This document shows positions 33,716-41,530 of a DNA stretch of 43,273 bases, in pieces (positions within the stretch are counted from its first letter, which is position 1; each line of letters starts with the position of its first letter). Both the position numbers and the translations under genes were made by a program. The notes beneath the pieces are model-generated. The model did no database searches. It had not been told where the DNA came from and saw only the letters and a program-made list of their open reading frames with translations. This DNA comes from an uncultured Pseudomonadota bacterium (GTDB lineage Bacteria; Pseudomonadota; Alphaproteobacteria; RF32; CAG-239): assembly GCA_902494875.1 (NCBI GenBank), contig CABUUO010000012.1, positions 1 to 43,273 on the forward strand, written 5' to 3'.

Positions 33716-33803
33716 ATTAGTCTAATATTTAAAAGTTAATAATATGTCTAAATGATATATAATCGGCGGCAGTATAAATATGTCGCAAATCAGTTGTCAA
33801 TAA

Positions 33804-33831
33804 AAAAGAGTCCCTTTTCAGGGACTCTTTT
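33804..33831 (-). terminator. Terminator hairpin
   Basis: A 12-bp stem (33804-33815 with 33820-33831) with a TTTC loop and flanking A/T runs, just beyond the stop codon at 33850. Confidence 0.78.
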
Positions 33832-33849
33832 GATTTTGTTTTTTTGAAA

Positions 33850-34362
33850 TCAGCGGGTGCGGATGTCTTTAAGATTAAGCATGGCATCAATATGATCGCG
33901 GATTGTATCCTGAGCATTTTGTTTGACAATTTTAGCGTCTATCTTGCGGGCACGAGCCGAGGTGCGGTCTTCTTCGCGAGTGTCCAGATGTACCGGCGTG
34001 TGATTATATATGGCTTTGCTGTCGCGCTCGAGCAGGGTGTTTTCGTAGCTGTAGGGATTGTATTTTCCGTTGCGGGTTTGGCGCTGATCGAGGATAAGCT
34101 TTGAATAATATTCGCAGTGAGCCCGATAGAGGCGGTTTACAATGCCGGGTTCCCGTTCGGAGAGTTCTTTGGCATAAAAATCAGATTTCATAAAGGATTC
34201 AAGCTGAAATTTGGCTTCACGTTCGATGGCGCGCCGGAGGTGCCCGTCAAGTTTTTCAAAATAACTGGGGCGGCCTTCGGCTTCGTAAGCGCTGAGGCGG
34301 ATTTCCATGAGTTTGGCCTTGCGACGGTTTAAATCTGATTTTTCCTGTGAGGTATTTTCCAT
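33850..34362 (-). CDS. Charged helical orphan protein, unknown family
   Basis: A 170-residue, strongly charged, mostly helical protein (RRAIEREAKFQLESFMKSDF, RARKIDAKIVKQ), probably cytoplasmic. GGGAG lies seven bases before the ATG. There is no recognised domain, and no operon partner: it is a single gene with its own terminator. Confidence 0.55.
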   Translation of the reverse strand: MENTSQEKSDLNRRKAKLMEIRLSAYEAEGRPSYFEKLDGHLRRAIEREAKFQLESFMKSDFYAKELSEREPGIVNRLYRAHCEYYSKLILDQRQTRNGKYNPYSYENTLLERDSKAIYNHTPVHLDTREEDRTSARARKIDAKIVKQNAQDTIRDHIDAMLNLKDIRTR

Positions 34363-34514
34363 TGCGTTTCTCCCGTTGATACTGCTATATAATATATTCT
34401 ATCTTTCTTTAATGCCAAGGGGTTGTCAATAAGTATCACATGTTGTACAGATGTTTGTAAATATAATAGCGTAAAACGGGGACTTTGTCTAGACAAATTT
34501 ATTGACAAAAAACA

Positions 34515-34542
34515 AAGCCTTTCCCGGTATCAGGAAAGGCTT
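34515..34542 (-). terminator. Terminator hairpin
   Basis: A 10-bp stem (34515-34524 with 34533-34542) with GCC-rich centre and an 8-base loop, followed on the minus strand by a T-run. It follows the stop codon at 34561. Confidence 0.7.
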
Positions 34543-34560
34543 CAGACGTTTTCGGACTTT

Positions 34561-35265
34561 TCAAGTGATTGAAAGTTCGGAAGCTGCGGTAAAAATATGT
34601 CCTTCATGTCGGTCGTAAATAAGTTTCCAGTATTTTTTCTGATGAAAAACACCGTATTTAATAATTTCATAATCCAGCGCGGAAAGATCATATTTTTGCA
34701 GAAGATATCCGTCTTCGGGAAAAAGCGGATAGAAGACCGTTCCGTTTCGAGCCCGTATAATCCAAGCATACATAATAAACTTGCGGTTGCTGCCAAGGTC
34801 AAACAGTCTGGCGGGAAAAGTCTCCGTCGGCTGCAATCCCATTGATAGAGCCATATTGGTCATAATCCTTTCACTATAGTTGATGTAAAGGCGTTTGATA
34901 ATCTGATTGTTGTTTTCCTCAATGAGAAGGTAAGGAATGTTACAATGGTAGAAAATCATGTCAGGAAAGATTATTCCCTGAAGTTCTGCTTTTACATCAG
35001 GCCTGCTGTTAAACGGGCTGAATACGAAAGGTGAAATGACAGTCTGCATTCTGTCGCGGCAAAACCAGGCAACGTCAACAAAATAAGGCTGCGGCGGTCC
35101 GAGCCAGTTTCGGCTTGAGAAATCGGGATTTTTCATATAAAAAACCCCAAGACCGATACGGGGGCGGCAGTTTCTGATGATGAACTCTGCCGAGACCGAA
35201 ATCTTGTCAGGATATCTGCATTCATCTCCGGCACTGACAGCATATAAATTTCTGTTCATAGGCAT
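34561..35265 (-). CDS. Orphan protein, unknown family
   Basis: A 234-residue soluble protein, beta-rich and aromatic-rich (PPQPYFVDVAWFCRD, MIFYHCNIPYLLIEEN, KFIMYAWIIRARNG). There is no signal peptide or membrane helix. It shares a (D/E)xAWFC segment with the orphan at 33095-33715 but no wider similarity that I can confirm by eye. An alternative ATG lies two codons downstream. No clear ribosome site, so the start is uncertain. Confidence 0.5.
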   Translation of the reverse strand: MPMNRNLYAVSAGDECRYPDKISVSAEFIIRNCRPRIGLGVFYMKNPDFSSRNWLGPPQPYFVDVAWFCRDRMQTVISPFVFSPFNSRPDVKAELQGIIFPDMIFYHCNIPYLLIEENNNQIIKRLYINYSERIMTNMALSMGLQPTETFPARLFDLGSNRKFIMYAWIIRARNGTVFYPLFPEDGYLLQKYDLSALDYEIIKYGVFHQKKYWKLIYDRHEGHIFTAASELSIT

Positions 35266-35345
35266 AAGAATTAGGCGTTAATAATCCAATATATCACTAA
35301 ACAGTCTAACCATCCCGGACGGCGGCTGTCAATGCCCAATACAGA

Positions 35346-35377
35346 AAAACTCCCCGGTTTTGAAGCCGGGGAGTTTT
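35346..35377 (-). terminator. nifJ terminator
   Basis: A 12-bp stem (35346-35357 with 35366-35377) with a CTCCCCGG core and an 8-base loop lies 20 bases beyond the nifJ stop and is followed on the minus strand by T-rich sequence. Confidence 0.8.
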
Positions 35378-35396
35378 GTATCTGCGGTAAACGAAA

Positions 35397-38300
35397 TTAT
35401 TCGGCTACTTTGAACTCAGACATATGTTCAAGCAGAGAACGTTTTTCGTTAACGTTTTCCTGAGCCTTGTTCAGCAAGGTCTCGTAACGTTCCGGATTTG
35501 CCTTGTTGACAACCTGGAAACGAGTTTCGTTTGCCATGTAATCAGCCAGAGGTTTGCTCGGAGCTTTAGAGTCAAGCATCAACGGAGCCTTGCCTTGGGC
35601 AATGTTTTCCGGATTGTAACGATACAGCGGCCAAGAGCCGGACTCAACGGCATCTTTCTGGTGAGACAGACCGTCAGCCAGATTGAAGCCCTGAGCAATA
35701 CAATGCGAGTAAGCAATGATGATGGACGGGCCGTCATAAGCTTCCGCTTCGTTCATGGCTTTGATTACCTGAGAGTCGTTGGCGCCGAAGGCTACCTGAG
35801 CGACATAAACGTTGCCGTAAGACATGGCTATCATACCCAAGTCTTTTTTCGGCAAAGCCTTGCCGGCCGTTGCAAATTTGGCTGAAGCGCCCATCGGGGT
35901 TGCTTTGGACTGCTGGCCGCCGGTATTGGAGTAAACACCCGTATCCATAACCAGAATATTGATGTTTTTGCCGGAAGCGATGGCATGATCCAAGCCGCCG
36001 AAGCCGATATCGTAAGCCCAGCCGTCGCCGCCCAGAATCCATACGGATTTCTTAATCAGGTAGTCAGCCAGCTTGTCCAGATGTTTGGCCTCAGGCGTGT
36101 TGATTGAAGCCAGTTTTTCGCGCAAAGCTTTAACATTGGCGCGCTGGTCGTCAATTTCAACATCGGTTGTCTGCGGGTTGGACATAATCGCATCCGCAAC
36201 GGAACCAACTTTGTCTTTCAGGCCTTCCAGCAGAGATTTGGCGAAAGCGGTCTGCTGGTCGATGGAGAATCTCATACCCAGACCGAATTCGGCGTTGTCT
36301 TCAAACAAGGAGTTTGCCCAAGCCGGACCATGTCCCTTTTCGTCTTTGGCGTAAGGGGTGGTCGGCAGGTTGCCCGAGTAAATGGAAGAGCAGCCGGTAG
36401 CATTGGCAACAACCATGCGGTCGCCAAACAGCTGAGTCAACAGTTTGACATACGGGGTTTCGCCGCAGCCGGCACAGGCACCGGAGAACTCAAACAGAGG
36501 CTGAATCATCTGCGTGGTCTTCGGCAGGGTCTTGGAAACTTCGGTGCGTTTTACATAAGGCAGAGTTTCAAAGAACTTCCAGTTAGCCTTTTCGGCTTCC
36601 AAGTGGTTTTCAATATGATCCATATTGATGGCTTTCTTGGACGGATCTTCCTTGTTCTTAGCCGGGCAAGCGCTGGTGCAAATGCCGCAGCCGGTGCAGT
36701 CTTCGGGAGAAATCTGAAGAATGAATTTCTTGCCGGCGAATTCCTTGCCTTTGTAATCGGCAGATTTCAGAGTTGCCGGAGCATTTTTCAGTTCTTCTTC
36801 GGAAGCAACCTTCATACGGATAACACCGTGCGGGCAAACCAGAGAACATTTGCCGCACTGGATGCAGGTGGCCGGATCCCAAACCGGAATTTCGGTTGCA
36901 ATGCAGCGTTTTTCATATTGGGTCGTTCCGGTCGGCCAAGTACCGTCAACAACCTGCTCGAAAGCGGATACGGGCAATTCGTTGCCGCGGTCGGCAATGA
37001 TTTCGCCGGTAAGCTTTTTAACGAATTCCGGCGCATTTTCCGGAACTGGAGGCAGGCGATGGAACTTGGAAGTAACAGCCGAGGGATATTCAACCTTGTG
37101 CAGATGTTCCAAAGAAGCGTCAACGGCCTGGAAGTTTTTCTGAACAATGGCGTCGCCTTTTTTGCTGTAAGTTTTTTTGATTGCGTTTTTAATCTGGGCA
37201 ATGGCTTCGTCTTTCGGCAAAATGTTGGAAATGGCGAAGAAACAGGTCTGCATTACGGTGTTAATGCGCTGGCCCATGCCGGTTTCGCGGGCAACTTCAA
37301 CCGCATTGATGGTGTAGAAGTTGAGCTTTTTGGCAATGATTTCTTCCTGAACTTCAATCGGGAGATGATCCCAGACTTCTTCAGCCTTGTAAGGTGCGTT
37401 CAAGAGGAAAGTGGCACCCGGTTTGGCAATCTTTAAGATGTCTACCTTGTTCATGAACGGGAACTGGTGGCAGGCAACAAAGTCGGCCTTGTTAATCAGG
37501 TAAGCCGATTTAATCGGATTATCGGAGAAGCGCAGGTGAGAAGTGGTCATGGAACCTGATTTGCGGGAATCGTAAACGAAGTAACCCTGACCGTATTTGC
37601 CGGCGTCTTCGGCGATGATTTTAATGGAGTTTTTGTTGGCACCGACCGTACCGTCTGCGCCCAAGCCATAGAAAACGGCGCGGACAACGTCTTTGGGCTC
37701 GGTGTCGATGGAATCGTCAAACGGCAGAGACGTTTTGTTTACGTCATCGGTAATGCCGACGGAGAAGCCGTTGATGGATTTGGCGGCGGAACCGTTGTCA
37801 AATACGGCTTTAACCATGCCGGGGGTAAATTCTTTTGAAGACAGACCATAGCGGCCGCCGACGATTTTGGGCATGGAAGCGATGTCACCGCGGGCAAAAG
37901 CCTGAGTGATGGTAGCGACAACATCCAGATACAAAGGTTCGCCGGTAGAACCGGATTCTTTGGTTCTGTCAAGAACGGAAACGGTTTTAACCGTCTTGGG
38001 CAGAGCCTTCAGGAAAGATTTTTCCGGGAACGGACGATAGAGATGAACTTTCATTACGCCGAGTTTGGCACCATTGGCATTCAGATAGGTGATGGCTTCT
38101 TCAACGGTTTCGGCGCCGGAACCCATGATAACGATTACCTGTTCGGCATCGGCAGCGCCGAAGTAGTCAACAACATGATACTGGCGGCCGGAGATTTTGG
38201 CGAACTTGTCCATTTCTTCCTGAACAATGCCTTCAACTTTGTTGTAGAACGGATTGGAGGCTTCGCGACCCTGGAAGAATACATCCGGGTTCTGAGCCGT

Positions 38301-38954
38301 ACCGCGGATGACCGGAGCTTCCGGACGCAGAGCGTGTTCGGCGTTGAAAGAATAGTTTACGCCTTCCAGCATGGCTTTCAAATCGTCATCGGAAAGAAGT
38401 TTGATTTTTTTGATTTCGTGAGAAGTACGGAAACCGTCAAAGAAGTGCATAAACGGAACGCGGCTGCGCAGCGTGGAAGTCTGAGCAATGGCGGCCATAT
38501 CGTGCGCTTCCTGAACGGAGTTGGAGCACAGCATTGCAAAACCGGTCTGACGGCAGGACATAACGTCGGTGTGATCGCCGAAAATCGACAGAGCATGATA
38601 TGCTAACGAACGGGCGGCAACATGCATAACAAACGGAGACAGTTCGCCGGCGATTTTATACATGTTCGGAATCATCAGAAGCAAACCCTGAGAAGCCGTA
38701 AAGGTGGTGGTTAAGGCACCGGCCTGGATAGAACCGTGGCAGGCACCGGCGGCACCGGCTTCGGATTGCATTTCCTGAACTTCGGGAATAACGCCCCAAA
38801 TGTTTTTTTGTTTGGCAGCAGACCACGCATCGGCCCATTCGCCCATCGGAGAAGACGGGGTAATCGGGTAGATAACGCAGACTTCGTTCATGCGGTGGGC
38901 AACGGAAGCAGCGGCTTCGTTACCGTCCATCATTTTCATCTTAACGTCAGACAT
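35397..38954 (-). CDS. nifJ: Pyruvate:ferredoxin/flavodoxin oxidoreductase
   Basis: A 1185-residue, single-chain PFOR that converts pyruvate and CoA to acetyl-CoA and CO2 and reduces ferredoxin or flavodoxin. All domains are present in order: the N-terminal pyruvate-binding region (YPITPSSPMGEW), the gamma and CoA regions, and two 4Fe-4S ferredoxin motifs (C697, C700, C703, C707 and C753, C756, C759, C763). The proximal cluster is CAGCGE (C827, C830) plus C855, and the TPP site is GGDGWAYDIGFGG with MDTGVYSNTGG. AAGGA lies seven bases before the ATG. It is monocistronic. PFOR is usually oxygen-sensitive and suggests anaerobic energy metabolism. Confidence 0.95.
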   Translation of the reverse strand: MSDVKMKMMDGNEAAASVAHRMNEVCVIYPITPSSPMGEWADAWSAAKQKNIWGVIPEVQEMQSEAGAAGACHGSIQAGALTTTFTASQGLLLMIPNMYKIAGELSPFVMHVAARSLAYHALSIFGDHTDVMSCRQTGFAMLCSNSVQEAHDMAAIAQTSTLRSRVPFMHFFDGFRTSHEIKKIKLLSDDDLKAMLEGVNYSFNAEHALRPEAPVIRGTAQNPDVFFQGREASNPFYNKVEGIVQEEMDKFAKISGRQYHVVDYFGAADAEQVIVIMGSGAETVEEAITYLNANGAKLGVMKVHLYRPFPEKSFLKALPKTVKTVSVLDRTKESGSTGEPLYLDVVATITQAFARGDIASMPKIVGGRYGLSSKEFTPGMVKAVFDNGSAAKSINGFSVGITDDVNKTSLPFDDSIDTEPKDVVRAVFYGLGADGTVGANKNSIKIIAEDAGKYGQGYFVYDSRKSGSMTTSHLRFSDNPIKSAYLINKADFVACHQFPFMNKVDILKIAKPGATFLLNAPYKAEEVWDHLPIEVQEEIIAKKLNFYTINAVEVARETGMGQRINTVMQTCFFAISNILPKDEAIAQIKNAIKKTYSKKGDAIVQKNFQAVDASLEHLHKVEYPSAVTSKFHRLPPVPENAPEFVKKLTGEIIADRGNELPVSAFEQVVDGTWPTGTTQYEKRCIATEIPVWDPATCIQCGKCSLVCPHGVIRMKVASEEELKNAPATLKSADYKGKEFAGKKFILQISPEDCTGCGICTSACPAKNKEDPSKKAINMDHIENHLEAEKANWKFFETLPYVKRTEVSKTLPKTTQMIQPLFEFSGACAGCGETPYVKLLTQLFGDRMVVANATGCSSIYSGNLPTTPYAKDEKGHGPAWANSLFEDNAEFGLGMRFSIDQQTAFAKSLLEGLKDKVGSVADAIMSNPQTTDVEIDDQRANVKALREKLASINTPEAKHLDKLADYLIKKSVWILGGDGWAYDIGFGGLDHAIASGKNINILVMDTGVYSNTGGQQSKATPMGASAKFATAGKALPKKDLGMIAMSYGNVYVAQVAFGANDSQVIKAMNEAEAYDGPSIIIAYSHCIAQGFNLADGLSHQKDAVESGSWPLYRYNPENIAQGKAPLMLDSKAPSKPLADYMANETRFQVVNKANPERYETLLNKAQENVNEKRSLLEHMSEFKVAE

Positions 38955-39255
38955 ATTTTATCCTTAGTTTAGTGTTATCACAAAAAAAGCCACAGATTAG
39001 ACGGTTTTATGCCTGATCTGCCGGCTTGGTTAAATAGAATCTTTCTATGCGCGAGTTTATAGCACGTTATTATTCAAAAATCTATCAAAAAATGATTCCG
39101 GCTGGGAAAAACAGCAAAGGTCAAATGCCAAAATATCCGCAGATTCCTCAATGATGTTCCGAAAGACGGTTTTTTGTGTGATTGTTTGATTTTATGATTG
39201 AAGTTTAAGCCGCCGGCTTTATAGTGAAACGGTATTTTTAACCAAAGGAGGGAAT
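38955..39255. other. 301-bp divergent intergenic region
   Basis: It separates nifJ (minus) from the secreted helical protein gene (plus). A small palindrome with GTG/CAC arms (38969-38983) lies in the nifJ leader, and a plus-strand promoter lies at 39198-39225. I see no gene or clear RNA in the middle. Confidence 0.5.
39198..39225 (+). promoter_or_regulatory. Promoter of the secreted helical protein gene
   Basis: TTGAAG (39198-39203) and TATAGT (39220-39225) are 16 bases apart, 30 bases upstream of the ATG at 39256. Confidence 0.5.
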
Positions 39256-39606
39256 ATGAAAAAATTGTTGTCTTTATTGGCGGGAGCCGCGGTTTTCTGG
39301 GCCGCAGAGGCCATGGCTCTTGATTTGACCGCCGCAGCTCAGAAAGCGCAGGGAAAAATTGACGAAGCCGCACAGAAGGTTGAAGAAGCAAAGGCAAAGC
39401 AGGCACGGAAAGATGCGGATGCCAAAGCGGCACGCGAGGCAAAGATTAAAGAACAAAAGGCCAAATACGAAGCCAAAAGAGCTGAACTGGAAGATAAGCT
39501 GAAAGCCCGCAAGGAAGCTGACGAGGCTAAGAAGGCCGAGCAACGGAAAGCGGTTGAGGATGCCAAAAACAGCCTTAACAATCTGAAAAACGTACTTTCG
39601 AACTGA
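39256..39606 (+). CDS. Secreted Ala/Lys/Glu-rich coiled-coil protein
   Basis: A 116-residue protein with an excellent ribosome site (AAAGGAGG). Residues ~1-21 form a signal peptide (LLSLLAGAAVFWAAEAMA, cleavage before LDLT). The mature part is one long helix rich in Ala, Lys and Glu (KVEEAKAKQARKDADAKAA), presumably a periplasmic coiled coil. No family assigned. A lipoprotein gene follows 10 bp downstream, so both probably act in the envelope. Confidence 0.75.
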   Translation: MKKLLSLLAGAAVFWAAEAMALDLTAAAQKAQGKIDEAAQKVEEAKAKQARKDADAKAAREAKIKEQKAKYEAKRAELEDKLKARKEADEAKKAEQRKAVEDAKNSLNNLKNVLSN

Positions 39607-39616
39607 GGAAAACGTG

Positions 39617-39934
39617 ATGAAAAACAAATTATATGCCGCTTTGTTGGCTGTTGTGGCATTATCGGCCTGTGCCGATCTTTCCAAATATACGACAGTTGAC
39701 GCAGATGCTCCGGCGAAAACCAAAATGCGAGCCTGTATGGTCAACGAAGCCAATGCGAAATTTCGGGCCGGAACGTTGTTTGTGAACAGTGTCAGTGTTA
39801 CGGCCGATGAAATTGTCAATACCTGTATCAAAAAACTGGCGTTGCAGTCTGCCGGCATCAGCGAGGAGTCACAATCAACGGCACAAAATATTATTAATAA
39901 CTTGCAAAATATGAATTGGGGTAGTAATAATTAA
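39617..39934 (+). CDS. Small lipoprotein
   Basis: A 105-residue protein from the ATG at 39617 (GAGGA upstream, GTG just before). The signal ends in a lipobox, LSAC, at about residue 18, so it is predicted to be lipid-anchored in the periplasm. The mature ~85 residues include two further Cys (RACMVNEANAKF, NTCIKKLA), perhaps a disulfide. No domain recognised. Co-transcribed with the helical secreted protein. Confidence 0.72.
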   Translation: MKNKLYAALLAVVALSACADLSKYTTVDADAPAKTKMRACMVNEANAKFRAGTLFVNSVSVTADEIVNTCIKKLALQSAGISEESQSTAQNIINNLQNMNWGSNN

Positions 39935-39941
39935 TCCTGTC

Positions 39942-39965
39942 GGGCGGCGATTGTGCACGCCGCCC
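39942..39965 (+). other. GC-rich hairpin before tRNA-Gly
   Basis: A perfect 8-bp stem (39942-39949 with 39958-39965) with an 8-base loop, 7 bases after the lipoprotein stop. It has no T-run, so it may be an mRNA 3' stabiliser or a processing site rather than a terminator. Confidence 0.5.
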
Positions 39966-39972
39966 TGTGCGT

Positions 39973-40046
39973 GCGAGTATAATTCAATGGTAGAATGTGA
40001 GCTTCCCAAGCTTAATATGCGGGTTCGATTCCCGTTACTCGCTCCA
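39973..40046 (+). tRNA. tRNA-Gly (CCC)
   Basis: A complete cloverleaf. Acceptor GCGAGTA pairs with TACTCGC, the anticodon loop is TTCCCAA (anticodon CCC), the T-arm has GGGTTCGATTCCC, and CCA is encoded. The D-arm is short and AT-rich (ATTCAATGGTAGAAT). No dedicated promoter is evident; it may be read from the lipoprotein transcript. Confidence 0.94.
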
Positions 40047-40059
40047 AAATCTTGTCTAA

Positions 40060-40162
40060 TGGATAACTAATACTGATTTTGCGGATATTTTGTTCGGTCA
40101 TGTACTTTTTTGTACACTCCCTCGCAAAATTCCTGAAATCTTATTATTTATCTCATTATCCA
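40060..40162. other. Nested inverted repeats downstream of tRNA-Gly
   Basis: Three nested inverted repeats: 40060-40066 with 40156-40162 (7 bp), 40075-40083 with 40123-40131 (9 bp, one G-T), and 40101-40105 with 40112-40116 around a T6 loop. It could be a structured 3' region, a small RNA or a palindromic repeat element. It is not matched to any family I know. Confidence 0.3.
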
Positions 40163-40186
40163 AAATTTTTTATCAGCAGAGTTTTT

Positions 40187-40765
40187 ATGATTAATGAGCA
40201 ATATAAGCTTTTAGGGCGAAAAGTTGAAGATTTGCGGCAGGCCGAGGATTTTTATCCGACGCCGCGCTATGTGACGGAAGCCCTTTTGGATAATTATCGG
40301 TTTTGCGGAAAGATATGGGAACCGGCCTGCGGCGACGGACGAATGTCGGAGGTTCTGCTGGAACGTTATTCCGATGTGGAGAGCAGCGATTTGGTAGATC
40401 GCGGATATGGTGAATCGGGCGTTGATTTTTTGAATTCAAAACGCCGGAGTGACAATATCGTTACCAATCCGCCGTTTAATCTGGCTTATGAATTTATTAT
40501 TAAGGGGTTGGAGCTTTCGGAAAAATGTCTGGCTCTGCTGCTGCCGATCCGGTATCTTACCGGTAAGAAACGAGCCAAGCTCTATGCCGAGTTTCCGCCG
40601 GCCAAAGTGATTGTTATTCCCAATAAGGTAGACTTTCTCGGTTTCGGTTCGCCGGCGATGGAGTTTGCCTGGTTTGTTTGGGAAAAAGGCAAAAAAGAGA
40701 CAACAATCGTATGGGCCGATGTTAAAGATGCCGATTTGAAAAAGAGAAGAGGAAAAAATGCGTAA
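40187..40765 (+). CDS. SAM-dependent methyltransferase, phage/N6-adenine type
   Basis: A 192-residue protein. YPTPRYVTEALL precedes the SAM motif WEPACGDGRMSE (~43-54) and the catalytic NPPF motif (~93-96). This layout is usual for small N6-adenine or phage-type methyltransferases. The ATG at 40187 is my choice because the 36 residues upstream (to 40079) are hydrophobic, unlike the family, and run into the structured region. No target-recognition domain and no restriction gene are adjacent. It overlaps the next gene by 8 bases. Confidence 0.72.
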   Translation: MINEQYKLLGRKVEDLRQAEDFYPTPRYVTEALLDNYRFCGKIWEPACGDGRMSEVLLERYSDVESSDLVDRGYGESGVDFLNSKRRSDNIVTNPPFNLAYEFIIKGLELSEKCLALLLPIRYLTGKKRAKLYAEFPPAKVIVIPNKVDFLGFGSPAMEFAWFVWEKGKKETTIVWADVKDADLKKRRGKNA

Positions 40766-41336
40766 AGACTTTTATGTTTTCCGCCATGGCGAGACCGATT
40801 TGAACCGGCAGAAACGTTGGCAGGGCTCGGGTATGGATTATGATTTGAATCAAAACGGCAGAGCTCAGGCCGAATCCTTGGCGGAGAAGCTTGCCGGCAA
40901 AGGCATTGAAATTATTTTCAGCAGTCCTTTGCTTCGCGCCAAACATACGGCAGATGCACTGGGGCGGGCGCTGGACATTCCGGTGGTCGTGAAACCGGAA
41001 CTGCGGGAATGTTTTTACGGCGATGCCGAAGGAAAACTGATTTCGGATCTGCAACGCGAGGTACCGGGAATTGTCAATAACTGGAATCGTCCGGAATATT
41101 GGGACATCCGTTTTCCCAACGGAGAGAGCAAAAAAGAGGCTTTGGATCGGGTTTGGTCCGAGTTGGAAAATCTGACGGCGGAACCGTATCGGGTTATGGG
41201 CGTGGCTATTCACGGCGGAACCATGGCCGCTATGCTGAACCGGCTTCATTATGAGTTTGAAAAGCTGGCAAACTGCGCGGTTTTTCATTTGGTATATGAG
41301 GACGGAAAGTGGTCGGCGGAAGGACAGGTCTTCTGA
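40758..41336 (+). CDS. Histidine phosphatase (phosphoglycerate-mutase-like)
   Basis: A 192-residue member of histidine phosphatase branch 1. The phospho-acceptor motif is FRHGETDLN near residues 8-16, with SSPLLRAKHTADAL (Arg ~60) and the second His in VAIHGGTM near 151. Length fits GpmB/CobC-like phosphatases rather than dPGM (about 230-250), so the substrate is open. Its start overlaps the methyltransferase gene, giving translational coupling. Confidence 0.82.
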   Translation: MRKDFYVFRHGETDLNRQKRWQGSGMDYDLNQNGRAQAESLAEKLAGKGIEIIFSSPLLRAKHTADALGRALDIPVVVKPELRECFYGDAEGKLISDLQREVPGIVNNWNRPEYWDIRFPNGESKKEALDRVWSELENLTAEPYRVMGVAIHGGTMAAMLNRLHYEFEKLANCAVFHLVYEDGKWSAEGQVF

Positions 41337-41402
41337 TTTGTGTCACAAACGCGAGGGCAGCGTCCGGAGGCATCAGTTAGCTGTCTCTCGGCTTTTATAA
41401 AC

Positions 41403-41475
41403 TGTCATCCCGAGCTTGCCGAAGGGTCTCAGCAATGTGATAAGACAGGGATGCTTCGTTCCGCTCAATTTGACA
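41403..41475. repeat. Imperfect palindromic intergenic repeat
   Basis: A 73-bp element bounded by TGTCA and TGACA, with arms of the TGTCATCCCGAGC ... GAAGGGTCTC and GGGATGCTTCGTTCCGCTCAA type. This is the look of widespread bacterial intergenic palindromic repeats. Only one copy is in the window. Confidence 0.5.
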
Positions 41476-41483
41476 TTAAGGCA

Positions 41484-41522
41484 TAAAAAAATCCCCGGAT
41501 AATTCCACCGGGGATTTTTTTA
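41484..41522. terminator. Bidirectional terminator
   Basis: A 15-bp stem (41484-41498 with 41508-41522) with an ATCCCCGG core, a 9-base loop, and A and T runs on both sides. It serves the histidine phosphatase gene (plus) and the Cys-rich protein gene (minus, stop at 41531). Confidence 0.8.
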
Positions 41523-41530
41523 TGTTTCGG

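Noticed and set aside
36330..37436. 368-residue plus-strand frame
   Set aside because: It lies wholly antisense to nifJ, whose iron-sulfur and TPP motifs are intact. It has no ribosome site and no known motif.
40079..40186. 36-residue N-terminal extension of the methyltransferase
   Set aside because: The extension is hydrophobic, lacks similarity to the family and overlaps the nested inverted repeats. The ATG at 40187 fits the family start.
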